From positions 11,275 to 42,725 of the forward strand of contig DKDC01000014.1 in assembly GCA_002451695.1 (NCBI GenBank): a stretch of 31,451 nt of DNA, read 5' to 3'. The stretch comes from Prevotellaceae bacterium UBA6858 (GTDB lineage: Bacteria > Bacteroidota > Bacteroidia > Bacteroidales > Bacteroidaceae). The position numbers and the translations under genes are program-made. Below the pieces are notes generated by a model that saw only the letters and a list, made by a program, of their open reading frames with translations, had not been told where the DNA came from and made no database searches. This document shows positions 23,255 to 31,326 of this stretch, one piece after another; the stretch's first letter is position 1, and each line of letters starts with the position of its first letter.

Positions 23255-25568
23255 AATCCCTTGAAAAGCGTGGGTGTATGATTGGGAAGTGTTCGCGCGA
23301 ATTTGAATAGTAGGGGTTCACGGCCTTCATGCCGCCGTCGAAGCGCAGCACGAAATAGTCGAGGTTCAGACGCAGACCTATGCCGTAGGCAGCGGCAAGC
23401 TGTTTGAGCAGATTGTTGAACTGGAATTTTCCTCCCGGCTGGTCGGTGTAGTTGCGCGTTGTCCAGATGTTCCCGCAGTCGGCAAACACAGCCCCGTGCA
23501 GTTTCCAGAACAGGAAAGTGCGGTATTCAAGGTTTATGTCAAGCTTTATGTTGCCGGTTTGGTTGATAAAGTCTATTTTCCCGTCTTTGCTGCGGTATTT
23601 TCCCGGACCGAGTTCCCTGACGCTCCAGCCCCTGACGGAATTTGCGCCGCCGGCGAAATATCTTTTCTCGTATGGCACAATCGAGGCGTTGCCGTATGGC
23701 AGCGCAAGTCCCAGACCGGCGTGAAAGGCCACGGCGTTTCGCTCGTCAATTACGAAGTTCTTCACGAAATCCAAGTCGGCTTTGGCGTATTGCGCATAGG
23801 CAATGTTGAAAAACTTGTAATGCCCGTCGGCGTTCTTTTTGTTGTGGAGAATGTGCGAGAGCAGATACAGTAGATTTCCGGCGGTTTCGATGCCGAAGCG
23901 CACCCTGTAGGAGTTGTTTGTGTAGTCGAGCAGCCGCGACTGGCGGTTTCCCCGCGAGTTGTAAACCATGCTGTATGCCGAGCGCATTATGAACAAATCC
24001 TCGTATGAGTAGCGCAATACGGAATTGCGCGAGGAGTTGTTTTCAAGGTAGTCGTGGCGGAACGTGTCTGAAATCCACGGCATGAACACATAGTTGAGGC
24101 TTATCAGGTCGAGGCGGTGCTGCAGCTTGTTCTGCCACGAGTTCCAAATGTAGCGTATTCCCGCCGTTAGGGTGCGGCGGTGGAATTCCGGGCGGTCTTG
24201 CGTGTTGTACAGCAGCGACACTTCCGAGTTCACAACCGAACTCATGCGGCGGTGGCGTTGCAGCGGGCGCACAAGGATGGGTGTCTTCAAATTTGCCTCA
24301 ACGCCGAATTCTATGTAGTTCTCATTGTTGTTGTATCCTTTAAGCCCCTTTATTGCCTCGAACGCGCCGCGCAGTTTCATGTCGAAAGTCTCCGCGCCCC
24401 TGAACACGTTGCGGTTCTCAAACGAAAGCGCGGCGGCTGCCCCCAAGTCCCCTGCCATGTTTGTGCCTTCAAGCTCAAAGCTTATGGAGTTTATGCTGCG
24501 CGTGTTGAAGAATATGTCCGCCGTCAGCGCGTCCGTGGCGTTTTGTTGTCCGTGTGCGGAGTCGCATTTTGCCTCGGTGAGCTTTACGGATGCAAAGTCT
24601 GTAACCGAAAGTCCGCCCAGTTTCTGGTAAGTGTTCTGTACTTTCGACTGGTTGTAGGTGTCGCCTGTGCGGAAATAGACATTGCGCAGCATGGTTTTGT
24701 TGCGCAGCATGGCATGGCCGTAGGAATATACCGCGCCCCCTGCGCCGTCGCTCACTGTGTCGCAATGCAGGTTGCTTTCCCCTATGGAGTCTTCGTTTAT
24801 GTTGTAGTAGAAGTTCACCTTGCCGATATGGTACTTGGTGTAGGCTTTTACGGAATCGCGCGCACCGCTTGCATACGAAACGTTCACAAGCAGGGAGACA
24901 TTCTTTGAGTGCGCCGATGTGTCGGCAACGAAACTCACGAAGTCGCGGTTCACATTATAATATCCGTTGTCCTGCAAAAGTCTCACGATGCGGCTTCGCT
25001 CGTCCCCCAAAACGTTTACGTCGCAAGCCATGCCTTTGAAAAGAAGTGAGTTTGCGGAGTCCTTGCTTATTATTTCACGGAATGCGGCGTTGTCGATTTC
25101 CCACTTTATGTTGTCTATAGAATAGAGCGTACCGGGCATTATGGTGTACTCCACGCTTGTCTTGTGTTTTTTGCGGCGTTTTTCGTATGAAGCCTCCGCT
25201 TTCAGATACCCTGCGCTTATCATGACGTTGCGCAGGTTGGTGAGCGAGTTTTCCGACATCACCGAGTCATACACCACGGGTGCTTCGCCGAGTTTGCGCA
25301 ATGCGTGGCGGCGCGAGGTGTCTTTGCCCGCCATGCAGTATATGCCGAGCGGGACTTTTACGAGTCCGAACCATTTTGAGTTGGGCTGCTGCTTTATGTA
25401 GCGGCTGTAGTTTTTGGCGTTTACGGCTTTGTCGGTGGTTTTTATGCTTACGGAAGAAAGCACCGTGCTTCCGTCGTCAAGAAACTTCTCTGACGAACAC
25501 GACGAGAACGCAACCATGCCCGCGAGCGTGATTGCAAACAAGTGGAGTATGGTTCGCAACGGATGCAA
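23220..25568 (-). CDS. tamL: TamL-type BamA/TamA family outer-membrane lipoprotein
   Basis: 782 residues. The N-terminus has a lipoprotein-like signal with Cys24 (VAFSSC), the mark of the Bacteroidota TamA variant TamL. POTRA-like regions occupy about 35-330 (for example SIDNIKWEI and ARDSVKAYTKYHIGKVNFYY). An Omp85 16-strand barrel follows, about 400-782, with the family motif GGANSVRGW at about 640 and the terminal strand ending in Phe (FHFAVGLPF), as in barrel proteins recognised by BAM. It helps insert or assemble outer-membrane proteins, in other species together with TamB, which is not in this window. It lies 7 nt after lptB. Its 3' end overlaps the convergent lipoprotein gene. Confidence 0.9.
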   Translation of the reverse strand: MHPLRTILHLFAITLAGMVAFSSCSSEKFLDDGSTVLSSVSIKTTDKAVNAKNYSRYIKQQPNSKWFGLVKVPLGIYCMAGKDTSRRHALRKLGEAPVVYDSVMSENSLTNLRNVMISAGYLKAEASYEKRRKKHKTSVEYTIMPGTLYSIDNIKWEIDNAAFREIISKDSANSLLFKGMACDVNVLGDERSRIVRLLQDNGYYNVNRDFVSFVADTSAHSKNVSLLVNVSYASGARDSVKAYTKYHIGKVNFYYNINEDSIGESNLHCDTVSDGAGGAVYSYGHAMLRNKTMLRNVYFRTGDTYNQSKVQNTYQKLGGLSVTDFASVKLTEAKCDSAHGQQNATDALTADIFFNTRSINSISFELEGTNMAGDLGAAAALSFENRNVFRGAETFDMKLRGAFEAIKGLKGYNNNENYIEFGVEANLKTPILVRPLQRHRRMSSVVNSEVSLLYNTQDRPEFHRRTLTAGIRYIWNSWQNKLQHRLDLISLNYVFMPWISDTFRHDYLENNSSRNSVLRYSYEDLFIMRSAYSMVYNSRGNRQSRLLDYTNNSYRVRFGIETAGNLLYLLSHILHNKKNADGHYKFFNIAYAQYAKADLDFVKNFVIDERNAVAFHAGLGLALPYGNASIVPYEKRYFAGGANSVRGWSVRELGPGKYRSKDGKIDFINQTGNIKLDINLEYRTFLFWKLHGAVFADCGNIWTTRNYTDQPGGKFQFNNLLKQLAAAYGIGLRLNLDYFVLRFDGGMKAVNPYYSNSREHFPIIHPRFSRDFTFHFAVGLPF

Positions 25569-25575
25569 TTTGCCG

Positions 25576-26400
25576 TCAGTTCTGCTTCGTTTCCACTTCG
25601 TTTTCGCCTTTCTGCCTTCCTATAAGCTGGAAGTCCTTTTTGCGCAGTTGGAAACTGTTTGTAAGGTACTTGTCGCGCACAATCTGGTTTGAGGCGAGTT
25701 CTTCGGGTGTGCCTTGAAAAAGTATCTTTCCCTCAAAAAGCATATACGCCCTGTCGGTTATGCAGAGGGTGTCCTCCACGTTGTGGTCGGTTATCAGAAT
25801 GCCTATGTTGCGGTATTTAAGTTTCCACACAATATACTGTATGTCCTCCACCGCGATAGGGTCAACGCCGGCAAACGGCTCGTCGAGCATTATGAACTTG
25901 GGGTCTATGGCAAGGCAGCGGGCTATCTCCGTTCTCCTTCGCTCGCCTCCCGAAAGGCGGTCGCCGAGGTTTTTGCGCACTTTTTGCAGACGGAACTCGC
26001 TTATCAGGCTTTCGAGCTTCTCCCTTTGGTATGCCTTGGGCTTTCCCGTCATTTCGAGTACGGAGGCGATGTTGTCCTCTACGGACATCTTACGGAACAC
26101 CGACGGCTCCTGCGCCAGATAGCCCACGCCGTTTTGGGCGCGCTTGTAAACAGGATAGTCGGTTATGTCGTCGCCGTCAAGGTAGATATGCCCGCCGTTG
26201 GCTTTCACAAGCCCGGTGGTCATGTAGAAAGAGGTTGTCTTGCCCGCGCCGTTAGGCCCGAGAAGCCCCACGATTTCCCCCTGCCTCACTTCAAACGACA
26301 CGTCGTTCACCACGGTGCGTTTGCCGTATATCTTGACAAGCCCCTCGGTGCGCAGCACCATGGAACTGTTTGCCGTTTCTTTTTTTTGCTGGTTCATCAA
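25576..26400 (-). CDS. lptB: LPS export ABC transporter ATPase LptB
   Basis: 274 residues, slightly longer than the usual ~240 through extensions at both ends; an alternative start one codon in (26397) is possible. Walker A GPNGAGKT is at 48-55, the Q-loop/LptB-typical YLAQEPSVFRKMSVEDN at 94-110, signature LSGGE at 149-153 and Walker B with FAGVDP at 169-181; the H-loop is in ITDHNVED. It powers extraction of lipopolysaccharide from the inner membrane with LptFG, not encoded here. It is cotranscribed with tamL, joining two outer-membrane building pathways. Confidence 0.95.
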   Translation of the reverse strand: MMNQQKKETANSSMVLRTEGLVKIYGKRTVVNDVSFEVRQGEIVGLLGPNGAGKTTSFYMTTGLVKANGGHIYLDGDDITDYPVYKRAQNGVGYLAQEPSVFRKMSVEDNIASVLEMTGKPKAYQREKLESLISEFRLQKVRKNLGDRLSGGERRRTEIARCLAIDPKFIMLDEPFAGVDPIAVEDIQYIVWKLKYRNIGILITDHNVEDTLCITDRAYMLFEGKILFQGTPEELASNQIVRDKYLTNSFQLRKKDFQLIGRQKGENEVETKQN

Positions 26401-26439
26401 AGGTGGAATTTATGTTTGACAAGGCTGTCTTTGCCGAAA

Positions 26440-26447
26440 CAAAATTA
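26440..26447 (-). promoter_or_regulatory. Candidate -7 box of lptB-tamL
   Basis: On the minus strand TAATTTTG (TAnnTTTG), 39 nt before the lptB start. No correctly spaced TTG was seen. Confidence 0.42.
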
Positions 26448-26510
26448 CTAATTTCGCTCTAATTGGAGAAAGAAAAAAGCCGCAACGCATATCCGCCCCG
26501 AAAGTTTTCA

Positions 26511-26518
26511 TAACTTTG
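26511..26518 (+). promoter_or_regulatory. Candidate -7 box of mlaE-mlaF
   Basis: TAACTTTG (TAnnTTTG), 32 nt before the mlaE start. It faces the lptB -7 box across 63 nt, so the two envelope operons share a divergent control region. Confidence 0.48.
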
Positions 26519-26550
26519 CACAAAATGTGAATGTCAAAAACGGCGGTTAA

Positions 26551-27297
26551 ATGCTAATTCAAAAAAGTCTGACCACTTTCGGGAAATACCTCCGCCTCAT
26601 GGGGCGCGTGTTCTCCCGCCCCGAAAGAATGCGTATGTTTTTCAGGCAGTACCTGCGGGAGATGCAGCAGCTTGGCGTCAACTCCATTGTTATTGTGCTG
26701 CTGATTTCGTTCTTCATAGGCGCGGTAATCTGCATACAGATAAAGCTCAACGTGCAGAGTGCGTGGATGCCCCACTGGACTTCGGGATACGTAACGCGTG
26801 AGATAATGCTGCTCGAGTTCTCGTCGAGCATAATGTGCCTTATCCTCTCGGGCAAGGTGGGTTCGAACATTGCCTCCGAACTCGGCACGATGAGGGTTAC
26901 GCAACAGATTGACGCGCTCGATATTATGGGTGTAAATTCCGCCTCTTACCTTATACTCCCCAAAATTCTCGGCTTGGTTACGATGATTCCCGTTCTTGTT
27001 ACCTTTTCAACCGTCTCCGGCATCATAGGCGCGTATGCCACGGCGTATCTGGGGCATATAATAACCCCCAGCGACCTCACGGCGGGGATGCAGCACGAGT
27101 TTTCGGAATGGTTCTTGTGGATGGGCGTTATAAAGTCGCTGTTCTTCGCTTTCATAATATCCAGCGTTTCGTCCTACTACGGCTACACCGTCGAGGGCGG
27201 CTCGGTGAATGTGGGAAAGGCCAGCACCGATGCTGTGGTTTCAAGCTCCATGCTCATTCTTTTCTCTGATATGTTTTTAACCCAACTCCTCTCCTGA
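26551..27297 (+). CDS. mlaE: MlaE family phospholipid ABC transporter permease
   Basis: 248 residues, a MlaE-domain permease with an N-terminal interfacial helix and about five membrane segments. Family markers include LLISFFIGAVICIQIKLN (50-68), LSGKVGSNIASELGTMRVTQQIDAL (100-124, the coupling region contacting MlaF) and GYTVEGGSVNVG (210-221). With MlaF it moves glycerophospholipids between inner and outer membranes to keep outer-membrane lipid asymmetry. mlaF follows after 4 nt. The substrate-binding MCE subunit MlaD is not encoded in the window. Confidence 0.93.
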   Translation: MLIQKSLTTFGKYLRLMGRVFSRPERMRMFFRQYLREMQQLGVNSIVIVLLISFFIGAVICIQIKLNVQSAWMPHWTSGYVTREIMLLEFSSSIMCLILSGKVGSNIASELGTMRVTQQIDALDIMGVNSASYLILPKILGLVTMIPVLVTFSTVSGIIGAYATAYLGHIITPSDLTAGMQHEFSEWFLWMGVIKSLFFAFIISSVSSYYGYTVEGGSVNVGKASTDAVVSSSMLILFSDMFLTQLLS

Positions 27298-27301
27298 CAC
27301 C

Positions 27302-28072
27302 ATGATTGAACTAAAGGACCTGCACAAGACTTTTGACGGCCGCGAGGTGCTGAAAGGCATTTCCACGGTGTTTGAAAAAGGCAAGACGAACCTTATAATA
27401 GGGCAGAGCGGCTCGGGCAAGACCGTGCTGATGAAGTGCATCGTGGGACTGTTCCAGCCCACAAGTGGGGAGGTGCTGTATGACGGTAGGAACTTTTCCG
27501 CCATGCAGAAGAAGGAGCGCACGCTGCTCCGGCGCGAAATGGGCATGATATTCCAGAATGCCGCCTTGTTCGACTCCATGACGGTGCTCGACAATGTTAT
27601 GTTCCCTCTCGATATGTTCTCCACGATGTCGTGGCGCGAACGCCGCCGCAGGGCCGCCGACTGCCTTGAAAGGGTTGACCTCACGGGTGCGGGCGACAAG
27701 CTGCCAGGAGAGATAAGCGGGGGTATGCAGAAGCGCGTGGCGATAGCGAGGGCGATAGCCATGAACCCCAAATACCTTTTCTGCGACGAACCTAACTCCG
27801 GGCTTGATCCGAAAACTTCGCTCGTGATAGACGAACTTATCCACGGCATCACCAAGGACTATGACATGACAACCATTATAAACACTCATGACATGAACTC
27901 CGTTATGGGCATTGGTGAGAACATTATCTTTTTGGCGGGAGGGCATAAGGAATGGCAGGGTACGATGCACGATGTAATGACCTCGAAGAACGAACGCCTT
28001 AACAGCTTCATCTTTGCGTCCGACCTTTTCCGAAAAGTGAAAAAGGCGGAACTTGAGGAGGAAAGCAAATAA
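27302..28072 (+). CDS. mlaF: MlaF-type ABC transporter ATPase
   Basis: 256 residues. Walker A GQSGSGKT is at 34-41, signature EISGGMQKR at 137-145, and Walker B YLFCDEPNSGLDP at 158-170; the H-loop is in INTHDM. The SGGM-Q-K-R signature is typical of Mla/Mkl ATPases. It hydrolyses ATP on the cytoplasmic face for the MlaE permease encoded 4 nt upstream. The next gene, an RNA methyltransferase, begins about 40 nt later and may be read through from the same promoter. Confidence 0.95.
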   Translation: MIELKDLHKTFDGREVLKGISTVFEKGKTNLIIGQSGSGKTVLMKCIVGLFQPTSGEVLYDGRNFSAMQKKERTLLRREMGMIFQNAALFDSMTVLDNVMFPLDMFSTMSWRERRRRAADCLERVDLTGAGDKLPGEISGGMQKRVAIARAIAMNPKYLFCDEPNSGLDPKTSLVIDELIHGITKDYDMTTIINTHDMNSVMGIGENIIFLAGGHKEWQGTMHDVMTSKNERLNSFIFASDLFRKVKKAELEEESK

Positions 28073-28113
28073 TATTCGGGGACATGATATGCAAATCAAA
28101 ACAAAGTTTTGAA

Positions 28114-28917
28114 ATGCCTGTCGTTGAAATATCATCGCTTGACTTTCCCGGAGCGGAAGTTTTCAGCCGTCTTACGGAGCGGCAACTGCGCCGTGGCACG
28201 GCGGGGAAGGAAGGGCTGTTCATAGCCGAAAGTCCCAAGGTGATACGTGTGGCTCTTGAAGCTGGGTATGAACCTGTGTCGCTGTTGTGCGAACGTAGGC
28301 ACATTGACGGCGATGCCGCCGGCATAATAGCCCGTTGCGGTGGTGTGCCGGTATATACTGGTGAGCGCGGTATGCTGTCGCGGCTTACTGGCTACGAGCT
28401 TACCCGGGGCGTGCTTTGCGCAATGCGCCGCAAACCTTGCAAAAGTCTTGCCGAAGTTTGCAAAGACGCGGAAAGGGTTGTGGTTATAGACAATGTGGTT
28501 GATTCCACTAACATCGGGGCGATATTCCGCTCTGCTGCGGCTTTGGGCGTTGACGCTGTTTTGCTTACGGAAAACTCTTGCGACCCTATGACGCGCCGTG
28601 CGGTGAGGGTGTCAATGGGCTCGGTTTTTCTTGTGCCGTGGACATGGATTGGCAATCCTGTGCAGGAACTCCGCGCCTTGGGTTTCAAAACCGCCGCAAT
28701 GGCACTGGCGGACAAATCTGTGCCGCTTGACGACAAAAGGCTGAAAGCTGAGAAAAAGCTGGCGGTGATAATGGGGACGGAGGGCGAAGGACTTCCTGCC
28801 GAAACCATGGCTTCCGCCGACTACGTGGTGAAAATACCCATGATGCACGGAGTTGATTCGCTCAACGTGGCGGCCGCTTCGGCTGTTGCCTTTTGGGAAT
28901 TGTGCCGTAAGCAATAA
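28114..28917 (+). CDS. TrmH/SpoU family RNA 2'-O-methyltransferase
   Basis: 267 residues from ATG 28114; an in-frame ATG at 28084 adds ten residues that do not fit the family's beginning (LTERQLR...FIAESPKVI), so the later start is preferred. The N-terminal substrate-binding domain (about 10-100) is followed by the SPOUT domain with all three motifs: NVVDSTNIGAIFRSAAALG (127-145), GTEGEGLP (221-228) and IPMMHGVDSLNVAAASAV (241-258), which form the S-adenosylmethionine-binding knot. It methylates a ribose in tRNA or rRNA; which site cannot be told. It has its own downstream hairpin. Confidence 0.92.
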   Translation: MPVVEISSLDFPGAEVFSRLTERQLRRGTAGKEGLFIAESPKVIRVALEAGYEPVSLLCERRHIDGDAAGIIARCGGVPVYTGERGMLSRLTGYELTRGVLCAMRRKPCKSLAEVCKDAERVVVIDNVVDSTNIGAIFRSAAALGVDAVLLTENSCDPMTRRAVRVSMGSVFLVPWTWIGNPVQELRALGFKTAAMALADKSVPLDDKRLKAEKKLAVIMGTEGEGLPAETMASADYVVKIPMMHGVDSLNVAAASAVAFWELCRKQ

Positions 28918-28953
28918 AGTCCGCATTTCCCTTTTTTCAGGAAACGCGGACTT
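28917..28953. terminator. Hairpin between the convergent TrmH and GH2 genes
   Basis: AAGTCCGCATTTCC (28917-28930) pairs with GGAAACGCGGACTT (28940-28953), with one mismatch, around a CTTTTTTCA loop. It starts at the TrmH stop codon and ends 31 nt from the GH2 stop, so it likely ends both transcripts. The T-tract is weak on the plus strand. Confidence 0.65.
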
Positions 28954-28983
28954 GTTAATATCTCGAATTTTATTGGCAGCGGC

Positions 28984-31098
28984 TTACAGGGCTTTCCATT
29001 CCACCTCATCGGAAATGCCGCTGTCGGAAACCACCTTGAACTTGTCGTTTGCCGTCTTGTACTTAACAGGGTCGAACAGCCATATGACGCCTGTGCTGTC
29101 GGGGCATTTTTCGAGCGTCTGCACTTTCTCGCCGTTCTGGTACAGTGTGAGGCTCTTGGCATTGCTGTAAACCTTTACGTTGAACGGTTTGTCCTTGGGG
29201 CTTCCGCTGCGCCTGCGCCCGGTAATGTACACAGTGGTCTCTTTTTTGTTCCAAAGCGATTTGTAAAGATAGAAATGGTCTTTCTTTGTCTTGCGGTCGC
29301 GTGTAACGAGTCCCTTGTCGTTCATGTACTTGCGGTTTTCGTTGGCAGTGAAGTTCACGCCGTCGCCGCTGTCCATATATCCCTCTTTACGGTCTGCCAC
29401 AGGAAAGTCGAACATAATCCACAGCGAGGTGAAGTTAAGCCACGGCATTTTCAGTATCTGCCTCATGTCGCTTTCGTGCAGGTAGCATCCGTATTCCTCA
29501 TAGTGCTTGCTGTCGTCGCTGCGGTCTTTCATCACGGCCGAGTCGAGTGTGTGGCAGAATGGGTTTGAGCCTCCGCCGTATTCGGCTATGTTTGAAATGC
29601 CCATGTTCCTGTGTACGTCGTTCATTTCGTGGGTTAGGCGGTCAACGCCTCCCATCTGGTACCAGCCGGGATAGCGGTTTTCGGAATAGAAGTCGGCGCA
29701 GAGTTCGGAGTAGTGTTCGTCCTTGAAAATGCTGCACTCGGTGAGCCCCACATATCTGTACGGATCGAGGCTTTTTGCGTGGTGGTAAAGCCTTGTTGAC
29801 TCGTCAACAACTCTCCTGCCGTCGAATTTTCCCTGTAGCTTGTCGTTGTTGCCCCATACGTTGACCTCGTTCCACATTCCCCAGAACACGATGCTCGGAT
29901 GATTGTAGAGATTTACAATCATCTCCTTCATCTGCTGGTTTATGTTGGTGAAATATTCCGGCTTGGCGTTTATGCCGCAAACGTTCACCCAGGGAATTTC
30001 GGTCTGTACGATTATTCCCAACGAGTCGCAAAGGCGGAACTCGTAATCGTTGTGGGGATAGTGTGCCAGTCGCACGAAGTTCGCGCCGAGTTCCTTGATT
30101 ATTTTATAGTCCGTGTAGGTGTGTTCCTTGGTTACCGCCGAAGCCTCGCCGTCCCAGTCCTGGTGTTCCGAAACTCCGCGCAGAGGGTAGCTGCGTCCGT
30201 TGAGATAGAAGCCCTTGCCGTATGTCATGTTGTAGTAGCGGAAGCCGACTTTGGTTTCCGCCTTGTCAATCTCCTTGCCTTTGGAGTCGAGTATTGTGAG
30301 CTGCGCGTCATACAGATAGGGGTCGTCAAGTCCGTCCCAGAGGTGCGGGTTCTGTATGTCGAAGTTTTGCAGGTATTCGTATGCCTTGCCGTTTTCGATG
30401 GTTATTTCGCGCTCTGCTTTGTATGCGGGGCTTTCGCGGTCCTGCCCTTTGAGCGTGAAGCGTATTTTAATCTTCTGCTTTTTGCCGCTGGTGTTCACAA
30501 TGAATGTCTCCGCCTTGCCGTTTGCCTCCTCGCGGCTTACGAACGGCGTGCTTACGTGCATACGGTACATTCCGTATCTTTCGGGCAGGAAGAACACTCC
30601 GTTCATCTTCAGCAGATACACCGGATTGTGCAGTCCGTTGTTTTTGTTGAAGTCGGAGCTTACGGGAATGAGGTTCACGTCAAGCGTGTTGTCGGTGCAC
30701 ACCTCAATGTCGTTTTTCCCCTCGTGTATGTGTTTTGAAAGTGTAACGACAAATGGGGTGTAGCCTCCGCGATGCTCCATCAGCTGTTTGCCGTTCACGC
30801 TTACGGTTGCCGCCTGTGCCGCGCCCTCAAACAGGATGTATGCGGGTTTCTTCAGGTCGTCCTTGCTGAACTCCACTTGTTTCCTGTAGTAAGCCTTTCC
30901 GCGATAATACTTCTTTGAGTGTCCGTCAATGGCGTTGCAACTGTGGGGTATGTTCACTTGCTGCCATTCGGTTTTGTCCTTGCTGAAGTCCCACTGCTTG
31001 AGTTCCACTTGTTCCCATGCCCTGCGCTGGGCTGTCGCCGACTGCACCGCAACGGTTAATGCGGCAAGGCATAGCGTTTTGAATATGCTTGTGTTCAT
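28984..31098 (-). CDS. Secreted glycoside hydrolase family 2 enzyme (beta-galactosidase/glucuronidase-like)
   Basis: 704 residues with a signal peptide (1-24, ending ATAQ). The domain order is standard GH2: jelly-roll sugar-binding domain (about 30-185), Ig-like domain (about 190-290) and a TIM barrel (about 293-610), then a short C-terminal beta domain. Catalytic residues are visible: acid/base E411 in FWGMWNEVNVW and nucleophile E506 in SNIAEYGGG, together with NFVRLAHYPHN (340-350). It lacks the long C-terminal domains of LacZ. GH2 members cleave beta-galactosides, -glucuronides or -mannosides; the choice is not clear from the active-site segments. It has a TACCTTTG box upstream and stands alone. 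Confidence 0.93.
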   Translation of the reverse strand: MNTSIFKTLCLAALTVAVQSATAQRRAWEQVELKQWDFSKDKTEWQQVNIPHSCNAIDGHSKKYYRGKAYYRKQVEFSKDDLKKPAYILFEGAAQAATVSVNGKQLMEHRGGYTPFVVTLSKHIHEGKNDIEVCTDNTLDVNLIPVSSDFNKNNGLHNPVYLLKMNGVFFLPERYGMYRMHVSTPFVSREEANGKAETFIVNTSGKKQKIKIRFTLKGQDRESPAYKAEREITIENGKAYEYLQNFDIQNPHLWDGLDDPYLYDAQLTILDSKGKEIDKAETKVGFRYYNMTYGKGFYLNGRSYPLRGVSEHQDWDGEASAVTKEHTYTDYKIIKELGANFVRLAHYPHNDYEFRLCDSLGIIVQTEIPWVNVCGINAKPEYFTNINQQMKEMIVNLYNHPSIVFWGMWNEVNVWGNNDKLQGKFDGRRVVDESTRLYHHAKSLDPYRYVGLTECSIFKDEHYSELCADFYSENRYPGWYQMGGVDRLTHEMNDVHRNMGISNIAEYGGGSNPFCHTLDSAVMKDRSDDSKHYEEYGCYLHESDMRQILKMPWLNFTSLWIMFDFPVADRKEGYMDSGDGVNFTANENRKYMNDKGLVTRDRKTKKDHFYLYKSLWNKKETTVYITGRRRSGSPKDKPFNVKVYSNAKSLTLYQNGEKVQTLEKCPDSTGVIWLFDPVKYKTANDKFKVVSDSGISDEVEWKAL

Positions 31099-31134
31099 GA
31101 TAAAAGTTTGTAGTTTTTGCTTTTATTGAGTTTC

Positions 31135-31142
31135 CAAAGGTA
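31135..31142 (-). promoter_or_regulatory. Candidate -7 box of the GH2 gene
   Basis: On the minus strand TACCTTTG, matching TAnnTTTG and identical to the hpt box, 36 nt before the start codon. No TTG with 20-nt spacing. Region 31143-31326 beyond it shows nothing else. Confidence 0.48.
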
Positions 31143-31326
31143 GCAATTATTGCCGAAATAAAAATGTAAGGGCGCAAAAAAACATTAACAAATCTTTTGC
31201 TCGGAATAAAAGGACAAAAATGTTTGCTCTGCGTCCACTGCAACAATTCCTGTGTGCCAACCCCCTCGGTTCTTGATTTTAAGACACAGGCAGATTGTTC
31301 GTGAAACGGCAAAAGTCGCCAAAATC

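Noticed and set aside
27311..28135. 274-codon minus-strand frame opposite mlaF
   Set aside because: Antisense shadow; the plus strand has complete ABC ATPase motifs.
29899..30738. 279-codon plus-strand frame inside the GH2 gene
   Set aside because: Antisense shadow of a gene with intact catalytic motifs.
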